DNA from: Mucor racemosus
Taxonomy: Eukaryota > Mucoromycota > Mucoromycetes > Mucorales > Mucoraceae
Assembly (NCBI GenBank): GCA_027405735.1
Contig: JAPEHQ010000015.1
Coordinates: 868,001 to 932,000, forward strand
Direction: 5' to 3'
Length of the DNA stretch: 64,000 nucleotides
The notes below the pieces were generated by a model. That model worked only from the letters and a program-made list of their open reading frames with translations. It ran no database searches and was not told the DNA's origin. Position numbers and translations under genes: made by a program. This document shows, in pieces, positions 47,540 through 57,430 of the stretch (the first letter of the stretch is position 1; the number at the start of each line of letters is the position of its first letter).

Positions 47540-48690
47540 AAAACAAAGAAAAAAATCCCATCCTTGTGAATATTGATCCAATTAATTCAATTATACATGA
47601 TGGTAATAAATTTAAATATATCCCGCATAGAAGTTTATATTTCTATTTTTACAAACCACTGTAAATTGAGAAGAAAACCATTAGCAAAACATAATATTTC
47701 TGTCCAATAAAACCACCAGTTGTGTCTTATACTTTCATGTTTGATATATAATACTTAAAAAAAAGGATACAATTAAAGGAGAATGAGTAATGAATCAGTT
47801 CTTCAACGACTGTATAATAAAAACAAGATATCGTTTACTGTATTTAGATATAAAAGTATGGCCTTTTATATTGATTTGACATTGAGATCCTAAGATGCAA
47901 TTTAAGTCATTATTAAACCATTAGATCTGTTTGATAGTAATCTATGGATATAAATGGATCAATCTGTCATAGAACGGTAATTGTCATTATAGTAAAAGTT
48001 TATTATTTGAATTACAAATTAAATGTCAATCTCGCGTACATACAATTGACATCCTGTACAACCAAATCAAAGTGTATTCAAAGATAGAACCAAGGAACTT
48101 GTTGATAAACAAGTCCATAAATTTTTACATTCATGAAGAACCAATAACTTTGCCATCTACCAATGTACATAGCAACTCAACACATTTCATCAACCTTTCT
48201 AGATAATCATTGGTCAGTTACAATGATCCATTACTTTTAGATTTCCATTCCCTTTAGATTAGACAATTAATATAAATAGCAAAAGACTTTCATTAGCCAT
48301 GAAGATCTTTATCTTATCTTAAAAGAATAAAACAACATCTTATATATTATTTATTACGTGTTTTATTTTCATTTTTTCACACAATCATGATTTAACCGTG
48401 CTTGCAGAATTTGTGAGTTGCCTCGTTTCAATGCTGCGCTAAATGTGCTTTTTGGATGTTGATTTGATAGTTACTTAATTGATTAACCGCTGGGATGAAA
48501 TAATACGGTGTCATAATTGAGGTCCAAGCATTATTGTTAATTGCTGCTGGATATACTTAGTACCCTAGGAGCTTATTATTTATAACATCCGATATCAAGA
48601 CTTTGCGGTTCCATGCATGTTGTAGTCAATAGATTGTAAAATGTATTGATACTGCAGAAGGTGATAACGTATGGTACTTGGTGGCATATA
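47540..48690 (-). repeat. repeat family D, copy 4 (split by a solo LTR)
   Basis: This inverted family D copy is interrupted at 47,965-48,381. The match to the 22 kb region continues beyond it to about 49,035. Confidence 0.75.
47965..48381. mobile_element. solo LTR of a second retrotransposon family (417 bp)
   Basis: The insertion begins TGTCATAGAACGG and ends TTTTTTCACA, giving TG...CA ends. It is flanked by the 5-bp duplication CAATC at 47,960-47,964 and 48,382-48,386. The empty site is seen in family D copies 2 and 5 (GATCAATCATAATTTA near 28,515 and, inverted, near 49,345). A TATA-like TAATATAAATAG lies inside. It shares no clear similarity with the LTR at 22,588. Confidence 0.85.
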
Positions 48691-48740
48691 ATATGCATAA
48701 TGATAAATAATAAATTGACGGATGCTACATACCTTTGGGC

Positions 48741-49035
48741 ATTATTCTCAAGCTTTTACATATAAACTGCTTCTTGAGTAAAGAGTGATATGCCTTTAAT
48801 AGTAATGTTCACGCAGCAATAATTACCCTGAAGTCCATTATTAATAAGGATAAATTAGAGTTGGTGATAGACCAATTTCTAACTGATAATGATTGAAGCA
48901 GGAACTGATAGAAATCTAAATATGATTAAGGATGTTATTCGTTGAGCTCTTTTCAAGTCTTTCTGAAAAATGACTAAATATATTCCATTATGTATGCCTC
49001 TTCTTTGTTACAATTAGTAATACTTTATTTGTTAC
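48741..49035 (-). repeat. inverted copy of 21.87-22.18 kb
   Basis: This matches 21,869-22,186 inverted, with landmarks GACTAAATATATTCCATTAT and ACTTGAAAAGAG (minus strand). It continues family D copy 4. Confidence 0.65.
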
Positions 49036-49056
49036 ATATACATACTGTGTTGTATT

Positions 49057-49570
49057 CCACCTACTAGTATCATACATTATCACCTTCTACAGTATCAATA
49101 CATTTTACAATCTATTGACTACGACATGTATTGAAGTGCAAGTCTTAATATCGGATATAAAAAACTCCTAGCGTATCAAGTTTAATCCAGTAATTACTAA
49201 GAACGCTTTGACCTCAATTATGACACCACATTATTTCATCCCAGCAGTTAACCAATCAAGTAGCTATCAAATCAACATCCAAGAATATTCAGCGCAGCAT
49301 TGAAATAAGACAACTCACAAGCTCTGCAAAAACGGTTAAATTATGATTGATCCATTTCAATCCATAGATTACTATCAAACAGATCTAATAGTTCAATAGT
49401 GCCTTAAATTACATCTCAGGATCTCAATGTCAAATCAATATAAAAGGCCATACTTTTATATTCAAATAAACGATATCTTGTTTTTATTATACAGTTAAAG
49501 AACTGATTAATTACTCATTCTTTTATAATTGTATTCTTTTTTAAGTACTATTTATCAATCCTGAAAATAT
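49057..49570 (+). repeat. repeat family D, copy 5
   Basis: This copy lies head to head with copy 4. It keeps empty sites for both solo LTRs, showing that both insertions came after family D spread. The 3' end of SINE copy 2 directly abuts it. Confidence 0.75.
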
Positions 49571-49572
49571 AC

Positions 49573-49973
49573 TACATACTGGATGAAAGCCAAAATCAAA
49601 ATATACGGAGAGTAATAGGCTTACAATAAAATTTACATTATTAAATTATTGTGTGCAGGATAGTGTTTACTTTTGTAGAATCTCTTGTGAATTGTAAAAT
49701 AAGATTTTCATAAAAAAATGTATTTCCAAAATAGCACTAAAAATACTGGAGTACAGAAAAGAAGACAACGATGGGTAGTCTTTTGAAAGCTGCCTGTAGA
49801 AAGGTCAAACGAAAAAAAAAAGATGAAGGGGTGATTAGCTGCGCTTCTAGCCCTGCAAGCACAAGTTCCAAACAAAATCCACTTACACGAGTTTCGAACC
49901 CACAATCTCTCCGTTTGAACTAGCTGCAAAGCGCATACAAAGTCTAGCAACTAGGACAAAAGTCCCCTCTATG
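49573..49973 (-). mobile_element. tRNA-like SINE, copy 2
   Basis: On the minus strand it starts ACATAGAGGGGACTTTTG and carries a good B box (GGGTTCGAAACTC) about 70 bp in. It ends CAGTATGTA like copy 1. It is better preserved in the tRNA-like head than copy 1. Confidence 0.55.
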
Positions 49974-50324
49974 TTTTGTCAGATACAAATATATAGATTC
50001 AGTATTCGTATCTGGTAAGTTTGATCAATAATAATAGTAATAACAATAATATTATTATACTAAGATATTATGTAGTAAATATATATTATAATATTGTAGT
50101 TAGATAGATAAAAAGGTGTCTTTATTATTAATACGGTTGTACCGTCAAGATATTCAATATACTTTGTGTAATCATATTTAACCTTTGTTTGGTATTTCTA
50201 GTTGCTGGTATTTAGGTTTAAACTTCCGTTTCTTATTTCGGTTGGAGTTCAACATCTCAATGATATCCTGCAGATTAGGATCACTACTTGTATCAGCACT
50301 GATACTTACAGTTTGCTTTTTTTA
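49974..50324 (-). other. unassigned segment with a short coding-like fragment
   Basis: Present here but absent between the matching flanks at 21.47 kb. On the minus strand, 50,315-50,180 stays open for about 45 codons with coding-like composition (DPNLQDIIEML then NSNRNKKRKFKPKYQQLE) before a stop. It could be a remnant of a transposase or other DNA-binding protein; I do not recognise the family. Confidence 0.35.
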
Positions 50325-50876
50325 ATTGCCGTCCTTCTACTTATCTGTTGTTTTGTTTTTCTCGATTTGTGCAATATTGAGTAACTTAATTATATTTTTT
50401 TTTCGTTTGGATATATTACTGCTATTTTTTGGGTATTAGCTGCAATTTGTTTTACAAAAAAAAAACTTTATTTCTGACTGAGATATAAAGAAAATTTTGC
50501 TATTTTTGCCCTAAATCGTGTAATTACAGTATGCTAGGTACAATAATGCAAAAGCAAAATTTATTTCACTAGAAAATATAACTGAAGTTTCCAGTGAGCA
50601 TATAATCAGTAAATACAAAATTGCGCTACGTATAATATTCACAAAAATTAAGTAGTAGATAAAACGTGTATTATATATAGTAACAAAATTTTTATAATCT
50701 ATAAAGGTTACGGTCATCAATGTTGAAAATACCAGATCTCGTCCGATCTCCACAGGAAAACAATATCTTCTGTTAATACAGTATATACAGTATAATAAAA
50801 AATGATTTTTAGATTTTTTCCATGTAGAAGCTAAACAATCACATTCTATGATATTTATGTAAATATTTTTCTTATT
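50325..50876 (-). repeat. inverted near-identical copy of 20.9-21.5 kb
   Basis: See the copy at 20,925-21,471. The junction with family C at about 50,877 is sharp. Confidence 0.7.
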
Positions 50877-52344
50877 GGAGAAGACTAAAACTTAATGTAA
50901 ATTATTTCTAGCGCAATAATTTTAAAGACTATATTAACATCAAATAGGCTATTACACAATATTAACATGTATAAAGATTTACAGTAATAAGCTTGAATCA
51001 AGTGGATACAGCATTGTAAATTCTTGAAAAAGTTCTCAAGTATTATAAAATCCCTTATTTTTAAGACTTACAAGGCTTATAAGCGGAATATTAATTTCAA
51101 AAATTATTTTTGTCCAGACCATCAATTTTTGACATTTTTGAATTTTTTTTTTCTGATTTTGCAAATCTAACGTGAATTATACTATCAATTATAAAAACAA
51201 AAAATATACACATATACAAGCTTTAGCGCTCTATTTGCTCAATAAAAAATAACAAACATTTTTATTACAAAACATTATATGAAAATCCTTTAACCAAAAA
51301 CCAGTTTTTGGGACAAAAGTACAAAGTTTCATTACTTAACATTTAATATTAAGCTTTTATAAGATGTGTATTAGCTATGGCTACAATTTTCTCTCACAAT
51401 GTAGTATGTTTAAACGTTGATTTTGGTAGCAAAAGTTGATTTTTCTGTTTTTTGATAAAAATCATGAGTGTTGGTAAGGATTAAATGAGCCCCAAAAATG
51501 TCCGCTATAAAAACTGAATTTTCAGACCGCACATGTTTAAATATAAGAAAAATTACAAAAAAAAACGCATTTTTATTTAAAGCTTAGATATATACCATAG
51601 TATAAGAGACTTAGCCATTCGATCTTGCTATGCTCAATTACGGCGTCGCTCTACGGGTTTGCTTTTACAAATTTTTAATGAATGTGCAATGAAATGACAC
51701 GTTTTATAGACCAAAGTTGCCATTGTCATTTTAGAAAAATAACTGATCTCGATTCGTACCTGAATCTCGCTCCATAAGGACTGAGTTCCAATCAGATCCC
51801 AATAAGCATTACGAGGAAACTCTATATTGCTGGTGCCTGTAAAAGGAAGTATTCCTGATCAAAATACAACCTTCTACAACACGACACCTATGATATAAAG
51901 CTGTACTTATGTTGCATTAATAAAATATTCCAAAACTCCTGCTCATAAAAACGCAGTTGCAGTAATTCTAGATAAGGAATCACATCCCATAAAAATAAGC
52001 TCAGTTGCATTTTAAATTATAACTGGAATGTTGAAAGATCAACATCCATCTAATGATATTCTATCATATCAAACAAAGTATCAACATCTCAACCAAATAT
52101 CTTATAAAAGAATGTCAATAAAAGACATTATGATTGAACACCTGTAAAATAGGCATCAACACACAAACATCCACTATTTTACAATTCCTATAAATATAGC
52201 ATACTTTATGAAGATATCATTCTTTTTCTTCAGATTTCTTTTAATCACAATAAAACCGTGGAAAGACTATAATTGTATTTATCAACGCTTTTATTTTTTA
52301 TTTTATTTTTTATTTTTATAAAATTACTTCAATTTTATTGCAGA
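50877..52344 (-). repeat. repeat families C and B in the left palindrome arm
   Basis: Family C occupies 50,877-51,686 and family B 51,687-52,344, both inverted. This arm has neither hAT element and supplies the empty sites used to define their insertions. It stops at TTGGAGAAGACTAAAAC, exactly where the dynein fragment begins in copies at 24.8 kb. Confidence 0.8.
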
Positions 52345-52944
52345 ATGTATGATATGGCAGATGGTTTTTCTGGTAGAAAAATGTATGTTAGTTTCTATAA
52401 TAACAGATATTGCCTACTATTTTGTTTAGTTCATGCGCTGTAATGCTGCTTTTACATTGGACGACATGAGCAATTTAGCAGGGTTTTAATTACGCTAAAT
52501 AATGTAAAGCCCTAAAACTTCTTTTATGCGCGTGTTGTTTTTCTCTTTGTTTTCATACTCCAAGGATATATTCACTGTTTGATAAGACAAATCAGACTAT
52601 TATCAAGCTGGTATTACTTTCTTTTATCTGAATACGCATGTTACCATAAGGGACTAATGTTTTTAATATAGGTAGCAGTCTATATTAGAGACTGATATTT
52701 TTATTTAGCCGCATTCTAAGATCAAATATCATTATATACTACTGTATTGTTGGACGTTTTTCTTGATGATTATCAGATCAAATCGAAGGCAATGATATTT
52801 ATATATACTCAATGAAAAGCTAGAACTGGTTACAAACCCATGAAATGGTTCAGAAAAGAGATAAAACTATAAATGATACAGAAACAAAAATAAGAAAATA
52901 ATAATCTAATGTCTTGTATATTAACCATAGTTTTGATCGTAGCT
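52345..52944 (-). repeat. repeat family E in the left palindrome arm
   Basis: This mirrors 54,103-54,704. Family E pieces also occur at 23.3 and 26.3 kb. At 1-1,226 the corresponding E segment is absent and the spacer repeat joins B directly. Confidence 0.75.
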
Positions 52945-54102
52945 ATGCTTGAAAACAAATCATTTTACGGCTGACAATTGTAAACTAAAATAGTAAGTTT
53001 AAAGAAAGCTAATTTGTTTGAATTTTATGATTGATAAAGCAACATCTATAATCTTAGATTTGGCTTGCATACAAGTTTAAGCAGCGAGTGTTATTTAAGT
53101 TTATGCCCGAGCAAAAACCATTTTTGCTGAAATTATTGTTATAGTTATAAACACATTTACAAATGATGATAATCGTGAATATATTGGCTCTTGTATGTAT
53201 TGCTCTATATCATCAACAATGTCTTGGATTGTATTATTGTCTATATAATTTTTATTAATAAAAGGAAATGTAATTTAAAAACCCAATCCAGTAAAAGATG
53301 CAATGGAATTTTGAAAACGGCATAATGCTCATGTACAAACCAGTTTGTGCCGATACAATCAGTTCATTATGCTCATAGTCAGATGTTATTATTATACACA
53401 AATAGGGATAATGATATGCTTATGGGAAATTTTACAATTATGCACACGTGAGATTAATGTCATACACACGGACAGTATCAATAGTTCTGGACATACAGGC
53501 TTAGCATTGTGCTCGTGTGCAGTTTTTTTTTTTGTTGTACCCATGTGCATCTTGTTATCGCTTTAGCTATATTCAATGGGCACAACAGCTCAGGCTATAG
53601 TGTGCATCTCACCTGGGCACAACAAAATTATCCTGTGCAGCACAGGTCGGCCGTAGTTGTTATATCAAAAGATACTAATATAAAAATACTCTGCTAAAAG
53701 ATACATTTTATTAATTCATTGATGAATGCTTCGTATTTATGTGTTTTCTAGATAGTTATATGATTATTAATATTATTAAGGAATTGTCGGGTATTGAGGT
53801 ACTGTACTTGATATGATTTGGGAAGAAATTATATACAATGGAATTTGTGGAATTGGGAATCTATGATTGTATCATTTATATAAGACGTAGGATTGCTTAT
53901 GTTTCATTGTTGCCAAGTGTTCCTGAATGTTCCTGATAGTCGCTGTTAATGCTAGTGGTTATGTATGACATTTAGTATGAGTTACTAAATGTCATACCAT
54001 GTTGGATTTCAGTAATTGTTCCTGGATTTTTACATCTGGGTAAACTTCTGATATGTCAGTAGTGCTGTCAGCTGTAAAAAAATTTGGTTTCCAGTATACA
54101 CA
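52945..54102 (+). repeat. palindrome spacer, related to 1-568
   Basis: About 52,990-53,650 is a diverged inverted copy of 1-568. Features include several GGCACAAC and CACATG blocks near 53,530-53,640 and a 15-bp-stem hairpin at 53,963-53,997. The 73-codon frame at 53,345 resembles the one at 49-270 on the minus strand because the DNA is related. No gene is called. Confidence 0.65.
53963..53997. repeat. perfect 15-bp stem hairpin
   Basis: GTATGACATTTAGTA (53,963-53,977) and TACTAAATGTCATAC (53,983-53,997) are exact reverse complements around the 5-nt loop TGAGT. It lies near the inner edge of the palindrome spacer. It may be the end of a small element or a structure tied to palindrome formation; this is inference. 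Confidence 0.7.
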
Positions 54103-55458
54103 AGCTACGATCAAAACTATGGTTAATATACAAGACATTAGATTATTATTTTCTTATTTTTGTTTCTGTATCATTTATAGTTTTATCTCTTTTCTGAACC
54201 ATTTCATGGGTTTGTAACCAGTTCTAGCTTTTCATTGAGTATATATAAATATCATTGCCTTCGATTTGATCTGATAATCATCAAGAAAAACGTCCAACAA
54301 TACAGTAGTATATAATGATATTTGATCTTAGAATGCGGCTAAATAAAAATATCAGTCTCTAATATAGACTGCTACCTATATTAAAAACATTAGTCCCTTA
54401 TGGTAACATGCGTATTCAGATAAAAGAAAGTAATACCAGCTTGATAATAGTCTGATTTGTCTTATCAAACAGTGAATATATCCTTGGAGTATGAAAACAA
54501 AGAGAAAAACAACACGCGCATAAAAGAAGTTTTAGGGCTTTACATTATTTAGCGTAATTAAAACCCTGCTAAATTGCTCATGTCGTCCAATGTAAAAGCA
54601 GCATTACAGCGCATAAACTAAACAAAATAGTAGGCAATATCTGTTATTATAGAAACTAACATACATTTTTCTACCAGAAAAACCATCTGCCATATCATAC
54701 ATTCTGCAATAAAATTGAAGTAATTTTATAAAAATAAAAAATAAAATAAAAAATAAAAGCGTTGATAAATACAATTATAGTCTTTCCACGGTTTTATTGT
54801 GATTAAAAGAAATCTGAAGAAAAAGAATGATATCTTCATAAAGTATGCTATATTTATAGGAATTGTAAAATAGTGGATGTTTGTGTGTTGATGCCTATTT
54901 TACAGGTGTTCAATCATAATGTCTTTTATTGACATTCTTTTATAAGATATTTGGTTGAGATGTTGATACTTTGTTTGATATGATAGAATATCATTAGATG
55001 GATGTTGATCTTTCAACATTCCAGTTATAATTTAAAATGCAACTGAGCTTATTTTTATGGGATGTGATTCCTTATCTAGAATTACTGCAACTGCGTTTTT
55101 ATGAGCAGGAGTTTTGGAATATTTTATTAATGCAACATAAGTACAGCTTTATATCATAGGTGTCGTGTTGTAGAAGGTTGTATTTTGATCAGGAATACTT
55201 CCTTTTACAGGCACCAGCAATATAGAGTTTCCTCGTAATGCTTATTGGGATCTGATTGGAACTCAGTCCTTATGGAGCGAGATTCAGGTACGAATCGAGA
55301 TCAGTTATTTTTCTAAAATGACAATGGCAACTTTGGTCTATAAAACGTGTCATTTCATTGCACATTCATTAAAAATTTGTAAAAGCAAACCCGTAGAGCG
55401 ACGCCGTAATTGAGCATAGCAAGATCGAATGGCTAAGTCTCTTATACTATGGTATATA

Positions 55459-55945
55459 TAAGTATAAAAGACGAGCCGAGCCTAGGACGAGCTTGACCAA
55501 AGCTCGCCACAACGAGCCGAGCTTTGTATCACTCGAGCTCGAGCCGAGCTTTAATAAAAGCTCGTTTGACAAAGACGAGTTTTTGACTTTTTTTTAAAAA
55601 GCTCGTTTGAGAAAGACGAGCTTTTGACTTCTTTTCAAAAAGTTCAAATTTAAATAATAATTAGTAAATGCTATGACATTATTACTTTAGATAATTGTCA
55701 ATTGACATTCATAAGTTTGCTTTACTTTAGATATTTGTCACTGGAAAGGTAAAATAAAGCTCGCATTGAGATGATGAGTTTTAGTCGCTGCATAAAAAAG
55801 CTCGTTTGGGGTAAACGAGCTCTAGTCACGCGCAAAAAAAAGCTCGTCGAGGTTGAACGAGCTTTTTTGTAAGCTCGTCTAACTTTAACGAGCCTTGAGA
55901 AAAGCTCGGCTGCATAAAAAAGGCTCGGCTCGTTTAATATCACTA
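55459..55945 (+). mobile_element. hAT-type MITE, copy 1 (487 bp)
   Basis: This is a non-autonomous element with ends TAAGTATAAAAGACGAGCC and, inverted, TAGTGATATTAAACGAGCC. It is flanked by the perfect 8-bp target duplication GGTATATA (55,451-55,458 and 55,946-55,953). The empty site is present in the left palindrome arm (near 51,590, minus strand CTATGGTATATATCTAAGC). An 8-bp duplication and imperfect TIRs ending in CGAGCCGAGCC fit the hAT superfamily. The body is packed with CTCG/CGAG words forming small hairpins. There is no transposase; the 73-codon frame at 55,722-55,943 (-) is incidental. Confidence 0.88.
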
Positions 55946-56578
55946 GGTATATATCTAAGCTTTAAATAAAAATGCGTTTTTTTTTGTAATTTTTCTTATA
56001 TTTAAACATGTGCGGTCTGAAAATTCAGTTTTTATAGCGGACATTTTTGGGGCTCATTTAATCCTTACCAACACTCATGATTTTTATCAAAAAACAGAAA
56101 AATCAACTTTTGCTACCAAAATCAACGTTTAAACATACTACATTGTGAGAGAAAATTGTAGCCATAGCTAATACACATCTTATAAAAGCTTAATATTAAA
56201 TGTTAAGTAATGAAACTTTGTACTTTTGTCCCAAAAACTGGTTTTTGGTTAAAGGATTTTCATATAATGTTTTGTAATAAAAATGTTTGTTATTTTTTAT
56301 TGAGCAAATAGAGCGCTAAAGCTTGTATATGTGTATATTTTTTGTTTTTATAATTGGTAGTATAATTCACGTTAGATTTGCAAAATCAGAAAAAAAAAAT
56401 TCAAAAATGTCAAAAATTGATGGTCTGGACAAAAATAATTTTTGAAATTAATATTCCGCTTATAAGCCTTGTAAGTCTTAAAAATAAGGGATTTTATAAT
56501 ACTTGAGAACTTTTTCAAGAATTTACAATGCTGTATCCACTTGATTCAAGCTTATTACTGTAAATCTTTATACATGTT

Positions 56579-57065
56579 TAGTGATATTAAACGAGCCGAG
56601 CCTTTTTTATGCAGCCGAGCTTTTCTCAAGGCTCGTTAAAGTTAGACGAGCTTACAAAAAAGCTCGTTCAACCTCGACGAGCTTTTTTTTGCGCGTGACT
56701 AGAGCTCGTTTACCCCAAACGAGCTTTTTTATGCAGCGACTAAAACTCATCATCTCAATGCGAGCTTTATTTTACCTTTCCAGTGACAAATATCTAAAGT
56801 AAAGCAAACTTATGAATGTCAATTGACAATTATCTAAAGTAATAATGTCATAGCATTTACTAATTATTATTTAAATTTGAACTTTTTGAAAAGAAGTCAA
56901 AAGCTCGTCTTTCTCAAACGAGCTTTTTAAAAAAAAGTCAAAAACTCGTCTTTGTCAAACGAGCTTTTATTAAAGCTCGGCTCGAGCTCGAGTGATACAA
57001 AGCTCGGCTCGTTGTGGCGAGCTTTGGTCAAGCTCGTCCTAGGCTCGGCTCGTCTTTTATACTTA
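56579..57065 (-). mobile_element. hAT-type MITE, copy 2 (487 bp, opposite orientation)
   Basis: This element appears identical in sequence and length to copy 1, inserted in reverse orientation 633 bp away. It is flanked by the perfect 8-bp duplication TACATGTT (56,571-56,578 and 57,066-57,073). The intact site is in the left arm near 50,970 (minus strand CTTTATACATGTTAATATT). Different target duplications show two separate insertions. Confidence 0.88.
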
Positions 57066-57134
57066 TACATGTTAATATTGTGTAATAGCCTATTTAATGT
57101 TAATATAGTCTTACTTCATAATTATTGCGCTAGA

Positions 57135-57430
57135 GGCGATTTACTTTGAGCTTTAATCTTACGTTTCCAACATCATAAACATAAACATAAACATATAGCC
57201 ATCACTGAAATCTATTGCCGTCTTTTTATCCTCTTTGTCCCAAGCCAATAATTTATTCAATGCTTTACTAGAACCAATTTAAGTAGTACTTATAAATGGT
57301 TCCTTGGTATTTTCATTTAAATTCCATAAATTAAATTGACTGGCTCCATCTACGGTATTATCAAATGTATCATCAGCCCGCCTTATGATAAATGTCAATC
57401 TAAAATCAGAAAAATCCCATCGTCATTGGT
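57135..57430 (-). pseudogene. dynein intermediate chain fragment, copy c
   Basis: The minus strand reads DGASQFNLWNLNENTKEPF, an intron-like gap, then ALNKLLAWDKEDKK and FSDGYMFMFM. Here the Trp before NLN is intact, unlike copy b. The fragment follows family C at the outer end of the right palindrome arm; the left arm stops exactly before it. 57,430-57,790 matches the decayed upstream part of copy b. Confidence 0.6.

Larger units (their letters stand above)
50877..57150. repeat. large palindrome: arms 50,877-52,944 and 54,103-57,150
   Basis: The left arm (about 2,068 bp, families C, B, E read inward) is mirrored base for base, with few differences, by the right arm. The right arm is longer only because two 487 bp hAT elements plus their 8-bp duplications (990 bp) are inserted in it; 3,048 minus 990 gives 2,058. 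The spacer is 52,945-54,102 (1,158 bp). The inner boundary is at AGCTACGATCAAAACTATGG (54,103) and its complement ending at 52,944. The high arm identity implies a recent origin or continuing gene conversion. Confidence 0.88.

Noticed and set aside
55722..56802. Two identical 73-codon frames (55,722-55,943 and 56,581-56,802)
   Set aside because: They lie inside the two identical hAT MITEs and overlap the terminal repeats; identity reflects the element, not selection on protein.
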